Shown: piece by piece, positions 41,688 through 53,683 of the stretch
Numbering within the stretch: position 1 is the first letter of the stretch
How the letters are laid out: each line of letters begins with the position of its first letter
Notes under the pieces: generated by a model
What the model was told of the DNA's origin: nothing
Seen by the model: the letters and a program-made list of their open reading frames with translations, nothing else
The model's database searches: none
Translations under genes and position numbers: made by a program
Origin: Sphaerotilus uruguayifluvii
GTDB taxonomy: Bacteria; Pseudomonadota; Gammaproteobacteria; Burkholderiales; Burkholderiaceae_C
Direction: 5' to 3'
NCBI RefSeq assembly: GCF_013294065.1
Contig: NZ_JABSNM010000024.1
Coordinates: 1 to 64,000, forward strand
Length of the DNA stretch: 64,000 bases

Positions 41688-44106
41688 GCGGCGCGGCGCC
41701 TGCGTGCGCCCCCATGCGGCGCACCAGCTCGGCCGACTCGACCGCACGGCCCGACAGGTGGCCCTGCATCAGCTCGCAGCCGCAGGCGCGCAGGGCCTCG
41801 CGCTGCGCGGCGGTCTCGACGCCCTCGGCCAGCGTGCCCATGCCGGTGGTGCGGCCGAGCTGGACGATCAGGCCGACGATGGCCTCGGCCTGCGCCGAGC
41901 GCTCGCCGGCCGCGCCCAGGCCGGCGACGAAGCTGCGGTCGATCTTCAGCAGGTCGACCGGCAGCGCCGCCAGCTGCGCCAGCGAGGAATGCCCGGTGCC
42001 GAAGTCGTCGAGCGCGATCGACACGCCCAGCGCCCGCAGCGCGCGCAGCTGCTCGCGCGCTCGGCGCGAGTCCTGCATCAGCGCCGTCTCGGTGATCTCG
42101 AGCTCCAGCCGATCGGCCGGCAGGCCGGCGCCGGCCAGCGCCGAGCGCACCATGTCGACCAGCCCGTCGCCGCGCAGCTGCACCGCCGAGAGGTTGACCG
42201 CCAGCCGCAGCGGCGTCGGCCAGCCGGCCGCCTCCTGGCAGGCCCGGTGCAGCACCCATTCGCCCAGCCGCACGATCAGGCCGTTCTCCTCGGCCAGCGG
42301 CACGAACTCGGCCGGCGAGATCCAGCCGCGCAGCGGATGCTGCCAGCGCAGCAGCGCCTCGGCGCCGACCAGATGCCCGCTCCCCAGCGCGAACTGCGGC
42401 TGGTAGTGCAGCGTCATGCGGCCGGCCAGCAGGTGCTCGCCGTCCGGCGCCGTCAGCAGCTGGCCGAGATCGCGGATCAGGCCGTGGCGGCGCATCAGCC
42501 GCGCCCGCATCGGTGCGTCGGACACCCGCACCGTGTCGCGCCCGGCCGCCTTGGCCTCGTACAGCGCCAGATCGGCGTCCTGGAACAGCCGGTCGGTCTC
42601 CTCGTGCGGCGGCTCCCAGGAGGCCGCGCCCAGGCTGGCGCGCACCTCGATCGCCAGCCCCTCCTGCGACCAGGCCGCGCGCAGCGCCTCGAGCATCGCC
42701 GCCAGCAGCCGGTCGCGCTCGTCGACGCCATGCGGCCGATCGATCAGCAGCGCGAACTCGTCGCCGCCCAGGCGGGCCAGCACCAGCGAGCGCGGATCGC
42801 CGAATCCGGCGATGCAGGCCGACAGCCGCCGCGCGATCTCGCACAGCAGCCGGTCGCCGGCGGCATGGCCCAGCGTGTCGTTGACCTCCTTGAAGTGGTC
42901 CAGGTCGATCAGGCACAGCGTCAGCGGCAGCAGCGCGTCCGGCCCCGCCCCCGGCGACGCCGTCGTCGACGTGGCAGCCAGGCGGCAGCGCGCCACCGCC
43001 TCGGCGCAGCGGCGCTGCAGCACATGGCGGTTGGCCAGGCCGGTCAGCACGTCGGTGTGCGCGAGCCGGCGCAGCTCGCGCGACTGCTCGTGCAGCAGCG
43101 TGACGTCGCGCACCACGCCACGCCAGCTCAGGATGCGCCCGACGGCATCGAGCACCGGCACGCCGCCGAGCAGCCAGCGCTGCCGGGCGGTCTGCAGCAG
43201 ATGGCGCGAGGGCAGATGCAGCTCCAGCGCGCGGAAGGGCAGCGGCTCGGAGAGATGGCGCGCCAGCGCGTCGATCCCGTCGGCATCGCGCAGCAGCTCG
43301 GTCAGGCGCCGCCCGATCAGCAGCCCGGCATCGCTGACGCCGAGCGACTGCGCCATGCGCGCCGGCAGGCGCCGCAGCCGGCCCTGCGCGTCGCTCTCCC
43401 AGAGCCAGTCGTCGGCATGGCGCTCGAAGTCGCGCAGCAGCAGGTCGAGCGCATCGCGATCGCGCCGCGCCTCGAGCTCGGCCTGCAGGCGCTGGCGCAC
43501 GCTGCGCGAGATCGCGCCCAGCGTCGTCAGCACCAGCACGTCCATCACCACGATCAGCGGCACCGTCACGTCGCGCACCAGCCCGTCGAGCTGCAGCACG
43601 CCCAGCAGCATGCCGGCCGAGGTGATCAGCGTCCAGGCCACGCCACCCCAGCGCAGCGGCGCCCCCAGCATCGCGCCGACCGGCACGACGCCGCTGGCGA
43701 TCACGGCCAGCAGATGGCGCCGGTCAGAGTCGACGGCCGGGAACAGCGTCACCGCGATGCCGGCGAACATCAGCCCGGCCAGCACGGAATGGACGACGAA
43801 GCGCCAGCGCACCGCCGGCCGCGCCAGCCGCTCCGTCGGCCCGCGCAGGCTCAGGTGCGCATCGACCAGCTGCACCAGCGCACCCGCCGACAGGCCGACG
43901 GGCCACAGCAGCCGCGCATCGATCCCGGTCACCGGCAGCAGCAGCCACAGCACCAGCAGGCCGAGGCCGACGTCGACCAGCGCGCCGAGCCGGGCCAGGC
44001 GCAGCACCGTGCGCACCAGCCGGCCCTGCAGCAGCAGGCGCCCGCCATCGTCCGGCCAGCATGACGGCGCCGCGTCGTGGCGACCGTCCAGGGCGGCGCG
44101 GATCAT
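41671..44106 (-). CDS. Membrane EAL-GGDEF protein with PAS domain
   Basis: An 811-residue c-di-GMP enzyme. Hydrophobic N-terminal domain with about six helices (residues 38-200), a PAS-like segment (225-345), then GGDEF domain with intact GGDEF at 447-451 (ARLGGDEFALL) and EAL domain with EAL at 583-585, DDFGTGHSS, KIDRSFV and EGVET. Both active sites look complete, so it may be bifunctional or a phosphodiesterase. It is paralogous to the next gene upstream (44159-46648), which ends 52 nt before its start. An FNR-type site lies in that gap. Confidence 0.9.
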   Translation of the reverse strand: MIRAALDGRHDAAPSCWPDDGGRLLLQGRLVRTVLRLARLGALVDVGLGLLVLWLLLPVTGIDARLLWPVGLSAGALVQLVDAHLSLRGPTERLARPAVRWRFVVHSVLAGLMFAGIAVTLFPAVDSDRRHLLAVIASGVVPVGAMLGAPLRWGGVAWTLITSAGMLLGVLQLDGLVRDVTVPLIVVMDVLVLTTLGAISRSVRQRLQAELEARRDRDALDLLLRDFERHADDWLWESDAQGRLRRLPARMAQSLGVSDAGLLIGRRLTELLRDADGIDALARHLSEPLPFRALELHLPSRHLLQTARQRWLLGGVPVLDAVGRILSWRGVVRDVTLLHEQSRELRRLAHTDVLTGLANRHVLQRRCAEAVARCRLAATSTTASPGAGPDALLPLTLCLIDLDHFKEVNDTLGHAAGDRLLCEIARRLSACIAGFGDPRSLVLARLGGDEFALLIDRPHGVDERDRLLAAMLEALRAAWSQEGLAIEVRASLGAASWEPPHEETDRLFQDADLALYEAKAAGRDTVRVSDAPMRARLMRRHGLIRDLGQLLTAPDGEHLLAGRMTLHYQPQFALGSGHLVGAEALLRWQHPLRGWISPAEFVPLAEENGLIVRLGEWVLHRACQEAAGWPTPLRLAVNLSAVQLRGDGLVDMVRSALAGAGLPADRLELEITETALMQDSRRAREQLRALRALGVSIALDDFGTGHSSLAQLAALPVDLLKIDRSFVAGLGAAGERSAQAEAIVGLIVQLGRTTGMGTLAEGVETAAQREALRACGCELMQGHLSGRAVESAELVRRMGAHAGAAPLSLPA

Positions 44107-44148
44107 GGAAGAAGTCGGGCGGGCATCGGTGGCGGGGTCCGGGATGAT

Positions 44149-44162
44149 TTGATCATTATCAG
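44149..44162 (-). promoter_or_regulatory. FNR/CRP-type site (9 of 10 conserved positions)
   Basis: TTGATCATTATCAG on the plus strand matches the FNR consensus TTGATN4ATCAA except at the last base. It is near-palindromic, so orientation is not informative. It lies 43 nt before the start of the EAL-GGDEF gene at 41671-44106 and touches the 3' end of the other cyclase gene. No good -10 is visible downstream, so the role is uncertain. Confidence 0.4.
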
Positions 44163-46648
44163 GTTCCAGACGGAACCAGGCCAGCGGATCGCACGCCCCG
44201 CGCGTGCGGCTGCCACGAACGCACCCGCTGCGCGGCCGTCCTGGCGTCCAGCGCCGCCGCGAACAGATAGCCCTGCACCTGGTCGCAGCCGTGACGGCGC
44301 AGCACGTCGAGCTGGCCGTCGGTCTCGACGCCCTCGGCCAGCGTCTTCATGCCCAGCGCCTGGCCGAGCTGGACGATGGTCTGCAGGATCATGTCGGCCT
44401 GGCCGCCGTCGACCAGCGCGGTGATGAAGCTGCGGTCGATCTTGAGCGTCGAGATCGGATAGGTGCGCAGCGACGACAGCGAGGAATGCCCGGTGCCGAA
44501 GTCGTCCAGGCCCAGGCGCACGCCCAGCGCGCGCAGCGACTGCATGCGCACCCGCGCCGCGGCCGGGTCGACCAGCACCGCGGTCTCGGTGATCTCCAGC
44601 TCGAGGCGGTGCGGCGCCAGCCCGGTCTCGGCCAGCACCTCGGCGACGGTGCGCACCAGATGGCGGCCGGCGAACTGCACGCCCGAGACATTGACCGCGA
44701 TCTTGGTGTCGCCGCCCCAGGCCGCGGCATCGTGGCAGGCCTGGCGCAGCACCCATTCGCCCAGCGCCACGACCAGGCCGGTCTCCTCGGACACCGGGAT
44801 GAAATGGGCCGGCGAGATCCAGCCGCGCTCCGGATGGCGCCAGCGCACCAGCGCCTCGAAGCCGGTCAGCCGGCCGTCGCCGACATCGTGCTGCGGCTGG
44901 TAGTGCACGCTCAGCCGGCCGCAGGGCGGATCGGGCCGGTCCTGGCCGCCGGGCTGCAGCCGGCGGCGTGCCGCCTCCAGCGCCTGGCCGAGCTCGTGGA
45001 TGACCAGATGGCGCTCGGCCATGCGCTCGCCCATCGTCGCGTCGAACATGCGCACCGTGTCGCGCCCGGCCGACTTGGCCTCGTACAGCGCGATGTCGGC
45101 CTGCTGCAGCAGCCGCGCGGCGCTCATGCCCGGCCCGTCCCAGGCCGCCACGCCCAGGCTGGCGCGGATCTCGACGCACAGCGCCTCGTCCTGCCAGGGC
45201 TCGCGCAGCACCGCGAGCAGCTCCAGCGCCAGCGCCTCGCGCTCGACCGCGCGGGTCGGGCGCTCGACCAGCAGCGCGAACTCGTCGCCGCCGAGCCGGG
45301 CCAGCACGATGCGCGAGGCCTCGACCGGCCCGCGGCGCACGCACTCGCGCAGCCGCAGCGCGACCTCCTGCAGCAGCCGGTCGCCGACCAGGTGGCCGAA
45401 GTGGTCGTTGACGGTCTTGAAGTTGTCCAGGTCGAGCAGCAGCAGCGCCACCGGACTGGCGCCGTCCTCGGCGGGCGGATCGTGGCTCAGCAGCGCGGCC
45501 AGCGCCGTCTCGCTGCGCTGCTGCAGCACATGGCGGTTGGCCAGCCCGGTCAGCGTGTCGGTGCGGGCCAGCCGCTCGAGCTCGCCGGACTGCTCGCGCA
45601 GCAGCGTCACGTCGCGCACGATGCCGCGCCAGCCGACATGCAGGCCGGTCTGGTCGGTCACCGGCGCGCCGCTGACCGACCACCAGCGCGGCGAGCGCCC
45701 CGGCCGGCTGACCGCGACCTCGATGCCGCGAAAGGGCTGGTCGGACTGCAGCGCCGCGATCAGGCGCAGCAGCTCGGGCTCCAGGCGCGCATCGGTGCGC
45801 CCCCGGAAGCCCTGGCGCATCGCCAGCGAGGCCCCGCCCTCGCCGCTGCGCAGCACCTGCACCAGATCCTGGCCGAGCAGCGCCTGCGGCGCATCGAAGC
45901 CGAGCTCGGCGGCCATGCGCGGCACGACCGTCGTCAGCCGTCCGCGCTCGTCGCTGCCCCAGCTCCAGGCGTCGGACTGCATCTCGAAGTCGCGCAGCAG
46001 CAGCGCGATCGTCTGCTCGCCCTGCGCGGCAGCCTGCTGCGCCTGCATGCGCGCCAGCAGCAGGCGCGAGGTGCCGCGCACCGACGCGCTGACCAGCACC
46101 GCCAGCAGCACCAGCATCGCGAAGGCCGCCGAGAAGACCGGCATGCCCACGGCCAGCAGCGCCAGCACCGCGCCGGCCCCGAGCGTGCCGCCCCACAGCG
46201 CCGACAGCACCGGCAGCGCCGCCAGCTCGATCGCGCCGGCGAACAGCGCGCCGCCCAGCATCACGCCGACCAGGAACTGCCACTCGCGCGCCATGTTCGG
46301 GAAGGCCGCCACCGCCAGCCCGGCCAGCGCGATGCCGGCCAGGCCGACCGGCAGCCCCAGCCGCAGCATCACCCGGCGCGACAGCAGCCGCGCGTCGTCG
46401 CGCCGCGACAGCCGCTTCGTGTCGGTCCACCACAGCAGCACCAGCAGCGTCTGCAGCCCGGCCCAGGCCGCGACCGGCCCCGGCTCCAGCGCCGGCGAGC
46501 ACAGCCACACCGAGATGGCCGTGAGCAGCAGCAGCGAGGCCGTCAGCCGCGGCGCGGCCTGCAGCACGCTGCGCACCTGCTGCGCTCGCCACGGGATGAC
46601 CGGGTCGAGGGGGGCGGCGGGAGTCGACATCGGGGGTTCGGCAGTCAT
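44159..46648 (-). CDS. Membrane EAL-GGDEF protein with PAS domain, paralogue
   Basis: An 829-residue protein from the ATG at 46646-46648 (GTG at 46672 and ATG at 46630 are alternatives). Same plan as the next gene: hydrophobic region (about 25-190), PAS-like sensor with RDFEMQSDAWSWGSDERGRL, GGDEF (LARLGGDEFALLVERP) and EAL (GFEALVRWRHPERGW, DDFGTGHSSLSSL, KIDRSFI, EGVET). Active-site residues of both domains are intact. The two genes arose by tandem duplication or are old paralogues. Transcribed divergently from a diguanylate cyclase. Confidence 0.9.
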   Translation of the reverse strand: MTAEPPMSTPAAPLDPVIPWRAQQVRSVLQAAPRLTASLLLLTAISVWLCSPALEPGPVAAWAGLQTLLVLLWWTDTKRLSRRDDARLLSRRVMLRLGLPVGLAGIALAGLAVAAFPNMAREWQFLVGVMLGGALFAGAIELAALPVLSALWGGTLGAGAVLALLAVGMPVFSAAFAMLVLLAVLVSASVRGTSRLLLARMQAQQAAAQGEQTIALLLRDFEMQSDAWSWGSDERGRLTTVVPRMAAELGFDAPQALLGQDLVQVLRSGEGGASLAMRQGFRGRTDARLEPELLRLIAALQSDQPFRGIEVAVSRPGRSPRWWSVSGAPVTDQTGLHVGWRGIVRDVTLLREQSGELERLARTDTLTGLANRHVLQQRSETALAALLSHDPPAEDGASPVALLLLDLDNFKTVNDHFGHLVGDRLLQEVALRLRECVRRGPVEASRIVLARLGGDEFALLVERPTRAVEREALALELLAVLREPWQDEALCVEIRASLGVAAWDGPGMSAARLLQQADIALYEAKSAGRDTVRMFDATMGERMAERHLVIHELGQALEAARRRLQPGGQDRPDPPCGRLSVHYQPQHDVGDGRLTGFEALVRWRHPERGWISPAHFIPVSEETGLVVALGEWVLRQACHDAAAWGGDTKIAVNVSGVQFAGRHLVRTVAEVLAETGLAPHRLELEITETAVLVDPAAARVRMQSLRALGVRLGLDDFGTGHSSLSSLRTYPISTLKIDRSFITALVDGGQADMILQTIVQLGQALGMKTLAEGVETDGQLDVLRRHGCDQVQGYLFAAALDARTAAQRVRSWQPHARGVRSAGLVPSGT

Positions 46649-46888
46649 GGAACGGAAATTCTCGATTCGCACGCCGCGATCGCCCTAGGGCGGAATGCGC
46701 GAGCCTGACCCGTGCCCCCTGCAGACGCGGGGGAGGCCGGATCCCCGGAAAAGTACCGCTTTTCCGGCGGTGGCGCCTGAATGTCCCGTCAAGACCGTGG
46801 GCCCGCGCACCGACAGCACGGAATGCGAGCGGCTGCAGTTGCGGGTCCGAGTCCGCCCGCGCCCCTCCATCCAACCGGCGAGCCGACC

Positions 46889-47920
46889 GTGAGACACACC
46901 GAGAGCATCGACAGCACCGAGGTCCTGAAGCAGGCCGTGCAGCTCATGAGACGCCACGGGACATCGATGCATCCCGTGCACTACGCGATCTGGTACGAGT
47001 ACGCGCGCGGCGAGAACCTCGACCTGCGCAACGCGATCGACCGCTACCTGTCGCAGCACCTGCACCTCGACGATGCAGTGGCCGAGGCGCTGCACAAGCG
47101 CCATGTCGTTGGCTCCGGCACCGATCCGGCGATGCTGCGGCGCATGAGCGACAGCGTCTCCTCGGTGCTGGGCCAGATCGCCGACAGCGCGGCGCGCGCC
47201 GGCGACCAGACCGCCGCCTACGGCAGCTCGCTGTCGCGCTTCCAGGACGGCCTGAACGGGCGCGAGCCCCTGCCCGGCCTGGAGGAGATCGTCGCGACCA
47301 CCCGCCAGATGCACTCGGCGATCCAGGATCTGCAGCGCCGGCTCGCCGACAGCCGCGACGAGATCGGCCAGCTGCGCGACGAGCTCGACCGGGTGCGGCT
47401 GGAGACGCTGACCGACATGCTGACCGGACTGGCCAACCGGCGCGCCTTCGAGCAGCGCCTAGCCGCCTGCGTGACGCTGGCGGCCAGCGCGGGCCTGCAC
47501 AGCCATGCGCCCTGCCTGCTGATGGCCGATCTCGACCATTTCAAGCGCATCAACGACACCTACGGCCACGGCACCGGCGACCAGGTGCTGTGCGCGGTCG
47601 CCGCGGCGCTGAAGGCCGGCACGCCCGAACAGGGCCTGGCCGCGCGCATCGGCGGCGAGGAATTCGTGCTGCTGCTGCCGGCGATGCAGCTGCCGGCGGC
47701 ACGCATGCTGGCCGAGCAGCTGCGCCACGCGGTCGCGCAGCTGCGCGTGCCGGCGCGCACGCCGACCGGCGGCGAGACGGCGATCCAGGTCACGCTGTCG
47801 ATGGGGCTGACGACGCTGCAGCGCGGCGAGACCGGCCGGCAGCTGATCGAGCGCGCCGACCAGGCGCTCTACCAGTCCAAGAGCGGCGGCCGCGACCGCG
47901 TCACCGTCAAGGCCGGCTGA
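46889..47920 (+). CDS. Diguanylate cyclase with N-terminal helical sensor
   Basis: A 343-residue cytoplasmic protein from the GTG at 46889, chosen because the conserved N-terminal region starts HTESIDSTEVLKQAVQLMRRHGTSMHPVHYAIWYEY. A helical linker (FQDGLNGREPLPGLEEIVATTRQM, RRLADSRDEIGQLRDELDRV, likely coiled coil) leads to the GGDEF domain with active GGEEF (ARIGGEEFVLLLPA). The I-site motif RxxD (RERAD-like, about five before) is not clear. It makes c-di-GMP. Divergent from the EAL-GGDEF gene. Confidence 0.88.
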   Translation: MRHTESIDSTEVLKQAVQLMRRHGTSMHPVHYAIWYEYARGENLDLRNAIDRYLSQHLHLDDAVAEALHKRHVVGSGTDPAMLRRMSDSVSSVLGQIADSAARAGDQTAAYGSSLSRFQDGLNGREPLPGLEEIVATTRQMHSAIQDLQRRLADSRDEIGQLRDELDRVRLETLTDMLTGLANRRAFEQRLAACVTLAASAGLHSHAPCLLMADLDHFKRINDTYGHGTGDQVLCAVAAALKAGTPEQGLAARIGGEEFVLLLPAMQLPAARMLAEQLRHAVAQLRVPARTPTGGETAIQVTLSMGLTTLQRGETGRQLIERADQALYQSKSGGRDRVTVKAG

Positions 47921-48021
47921 ACGCACGACGGAGCGATCTGCACGGCGCGGCCGGACCTCAGGTTTGCCCACCAGCCGCCGATCCCCAGCATTCCACCCCA
48001 GCCCCGATGCGGAGACACCCG

Positions 48022-48751
48022 ATGATGATGAAAAAGCGGATCCTGTCGATCTCGATCGCCCTGGCCGGCCTGATGAGCCTGGGCGCCGCCCAGGCCGGAG
48101 CCGGCGGCTCGCACTGGACCTACGACGGCAAGGAAGGGCCGGAACACTGGGGCGAGCTCTCGCCGGAATTCGCCTCGTGCAGCAAGGGCCGCAACCAGTC
48201 GCCGGTCAACCTGACGGGCGCGATCAAGGGCCAGCTGCCGATGCTGGAGTTCGACTACCGCGCCGGCGGCCGCGAGGTCATCAACAACGGCCACACCATC
48301 CAGGTGAACTACGCGCCCGGCAGCACGATGCGCGTCAACGGCGACACCTACGAGCTCAAGCAGTTCCACTTCCACACGCCGAGCGAGAACACCATCGAGG
48401 GCAAGTCCTTCCCGATGGAGGTCCACTTCGTGCACGCCAACCGCGACGGCCAGCTCGCGGTGGTGGCGGTGATGTTCGAGCCGGGCGACACGAATGCCGA
48501 GCTGGAGAAGGCCTGGAGCGTCATGCCCCAGGATGCCGGCGGCAAGCAGGCGCTGAACAACCCGGTCGACGCCCGCATGCTGCTGCCGCGCGAGCGGGCC
48601 TACTACTGGTTCAGCGGCTCGCTGACCACGCCGCCGTGCTCCGAGGGCGTGCACTGGTTCGTCATGAAGGCCTCCGACGTCGCGTCCAAGGCCCAGGTGC
48701 AGGCCTTCACGCAGGCCATCCACCAGAAGAACAACCGCCCGGTGCAGCCGC

Positions 48752-48777
<26 letters not shown>
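48022..48777 (+). CDS. Alpha-type carbonic anhydrase, periplasmic
   Basis: A 251-residue secreted enzyme with a signal peptide ([20 protein letters not shown]). The ATG at 48022 is preceded by GGAG seven nt upstream; two further ATG codons follow. The mature domain contains [19 protein letters not shown], the zinc histidines in FHFHTPSEN and EVHFVH, and the substrate-pocket motif [16 protein letters not shown] conserved disulfide is likely between the cysteines. It hydrates CO2 in the periplasm. Its 3' end overlaps uvrA on the other strand by 26 nt. Confidence 0.95.
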
Positions 48778-51685
<2,908 letters not shown>

Positions 51686-51853
51686 GGGGCGGAGCGGGAA
51701 GCCAACCGGACATGATAGCGAGGCCGGGATCACCCGGAGATCCCCCTGCCCGTCCTGCCCTGTGCGACCCATCGAAGAATGGGCGGGCGCAGAACGCGCG
51801 ATACTCCAACCCGTACGCAGCCCCACCCCGAACCCGGAAAGACCGCAGCGACC

Positions 51854-52600
51854 ATGGGACACCCCATTCCGATTGCCGTGACGAGCACGCAGGCCGCCGG
51901 CACGTACAACCCGCAGGCGCAGGTGTGCGCCTCGTGCAGCGTGCGCCAGTTCGCGCTGTTCGGCGCGCTCGACGAGGCGGCGCTGGCGCAGATCCACTAC
52001 CGCATCGCCGACATCCGCCTGGAGCCGGGGCAGACGCTCTATTCGGCGCAGGACAGCGGCAGCGCGGTCTTCACCGTGCGCCGCGGCGTGCTGCGCATGG
52101 AGCGCAGCAGCGATGCGGGCGAGCGGCGCATCCTGCGCCTGGCCGGGCGCACCGACCTGATCGGGCTGGAGGCGATCCTGCACCAGACCTACGCGGCCGA
52201 CGCGGTGGCCTGCACCGAGGTCGAGGTCTGCCGCATCCCGCGGGTGCTGATCGACGAGCTGTCGGTGGCGCACCCCGGCCTGACGCGCGACCTGATGAAG
52301 CGCTGGCAGCGCGCGCTCGACGACGCAGACGAATGGCTGACCGAGCTGGCCCGCGGCCCGGCGCGCCACCGCATGCTGCGGCTGCTGCTCAAGCTCAGCG
52401 AATACGGCGAGGACGACGGCCGGCTGTGGCTGCCCACCCGCCAGGAAATGGGCGCGATGCTCGACATGACCTTCGAGACGGCCAGCCGGCTGGTGTCGGC
52501 GCTGCGCCGCGAAGGCGTGCTGAAGTCCGTCGACGGCCGCCAGGCCCGGCTGGACATGGACGCGCTGATGGCGGCGCTGAAGGAAGACGGGGAGCGCTGA
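51854..52600 (+). CDS. CRP/FNR-family regulator lacking the third N-terminal cysteine
   Basis: A 248-residue regulator from the ATG at 51854. Cyclic-nucleotide-type sensory domain, long dimer helix, then the HTH domain with [19 protein letters not shown] carrying the FNR-type ExxSR recognition helix. N-terminal CASC (Cys25, Cys28) matches the first two Fe-S ligands of FNR and VCRIP matches Cys122, but the third ligand position (34) is Ala. A canonical four-cysteine 4Fe-4S cluster seems impossible unless another cysteine replaces it, for example that of VACTEVEVC. Monocistronic, divergent from uvrA. Confidence 0.87.
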   Translation: MGHPIPIAVTSTQAAGTYNPQAQVCASCSVRQFALFGALDEAALAQIHYRIADIRLEPGQTLYSAQDSGSAVFTVRRGVLRMERSSDAGERRILRLAGRTDLIGLEAILHQTYAADAVACTEVEVCRIPRVLIDELSVAHPGLTRDLMKRWQRALDDADEWLTELARGPARHRMLRLLLKLSEYGEDDGRLWLPTRQEMGAMLDMTFETASRLVSALRREGVLKSVDGRQARLDMDALMAALKEDGER

Positions 52601-52621
52601 GGGCGCCGTCGCGGCCAGGGC

Positions 52622-53014
52622 TCAGAGCCCGAGCCACGCCCACCACGACAGCGCGGCCAGCTCCGCCGCCACCGTCAGGTGGAAGGCGACGCGGAAGGAC
52701 GGCTTGACCGACTTGTGGCGCAGCAGGTGATGCGCGGCGATGGCGCCGGGCCAGCCGCCGATCAGGCCGGCCGTCAGCAGGGTCGATTCCGGGGTGCGCC
52801 AGCGGCCGGCCTGGGCGGCGGACTTGTCGGCGGCGTAGAGCGCGAAGCACAGCAGGCTGGCCGCGGCGTGCCAGGCCCAGATCCAGCCGGGCAGGCGATG
52901 CGTGGCGGTCGCGGCGGTCAGCACCAGCAGCAGCGCGGCGATCGACAGGCCGGCCACCAGCGGCGACGGGCCGCCGCGCCGCGGCCCAGAGGAGCGGGCG
53001 CCGTGTCGTCGCAT
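52622..53014 (-). CDS. DUF1294 family membrane protein
   Basis: A 130-residue protein with about three membrane helices (LVAGLSIAALLLVLTA, WIWAWHAAASLLCFALYAADK, FRVAFHLTVAAELAALSWW). The conserved YAADKSAAQAGRWRTPESTLLTAGLIGGWPGAIAAHHLLRHKSVKPSF segment is DUF1294. Function unknown; some homologues are fused to cold-shock domains, but not this one. It lies 7 bp after the DUF3299 gene, at the end of that operon. Confidence 0.85.
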   Translation of the reverse strand: MRRHGARSSGPRRGGPSPLVAGLSIAALLLVLTAATATHRLPGWIWAWHAAASLLCFALYAADKSAAQAGRWRTPESTLLTAGLIGGWPGAIAAHHLLRHKSVKPSFRVAFHLTVAAELAALSWWAWLGL

Positions 53015-53021
53015 GGGGACT

Positions 53022-53627
53022 TCAGCGCGGCGTCACCGGCGGCTCGACGTATTTCTCGACCATCGCGCCGTCGACGGTGTAGCCGCTGACGCCCATGTCG
53101 GTGTCGCGGCGCTCGGTGTGCATCGTGCCGGTGATCCAGACGGTGTCCATGCTGCGCAGGCCCTTGGCGGGAAGGGCCGCCTTGACGTGGACGATCTGGT
53201 TGGCCGGCGGCGGCGGCGAGTGGATGCAGGCGCCGAAATACGGCACCAGCAGGAACTCCTTCCACTCGCCCGCCTGGCCCTCCAGCGGCACCAGGTAGCC
53301 GGGCAGGCGCACCTTCTGGCCGTCGAGCTCGGGGCGGGTCGGCGCGGCGTCCCAGACCTCGCGGACCTCGCGCAGCATCGCGCTGGCCTTGGCATCGCCG
53401 TCCTGCAGCCGGCTCAGGTCGCCGCGGCCCTTCAGGATCTTCACCGGGTCCCAGCCCGACGGGACCATCTCTTCCCACTTGAGCTGGCGCACCGCGGACG
53501 CGGGCGCCGCTTTCGCGGCAGCAGGCTTCGGATCGGCCGCGCGCGCCGGGGCCGCGCCCAGCAGCGCCACGCCCGCGACCAGCGCCAGCATCGCGGCCTT
53601 CGTTGTCGTCCTTGTCGTCGATCGCAT
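53022..53627 (-). CDS. DUF3299 secreted protein of a metal-transport operon
   Basis: A 201-residue protein from the ATG at 53625-53627, with a signal peptide (LALVAGVALLGAAPARAAD). DUF3299 domain: VRLPGYLVPLEGQAGEWKEFLLVPYFGACIHSPPPPANQIVHV and the final TDMGVSGYTVDGAMVEKY. A cysteine in ACIHSPPPPANQ is conserved in the family and may bind metal. DUF3299 commonly follows DUF2796 and MacB-like ABC genes, as here, and is linked to zinc uptake in Vibrio (Zrg system). The permease gene ends 56 nt upstream. Confidence 0.8.
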   Translation of the reverse strand: MRSTTRTTTKAAMLALVAGVALLGAAPARAADPKPAAAKAAPASAVRQLKWEEMVPSGWDPVKILKGRGDLSRLQDGDAKASAMLREVREVWDAAPTRPELDGQKVRLPGYLVPLEGQAGEWKEFLLVPYFGACIHSPPPPANQIVHVKAALPAKGLRSMDTVWITGTMHTERRDTDMGVSGYTVDGAMVEKYVEPPVTPR

Positions 53628-53683
53628 CACAGCAGTTCTCCTGTCGATTCCCGAAGTGTCGGCGGGGACGGGCATCGCCCGCT

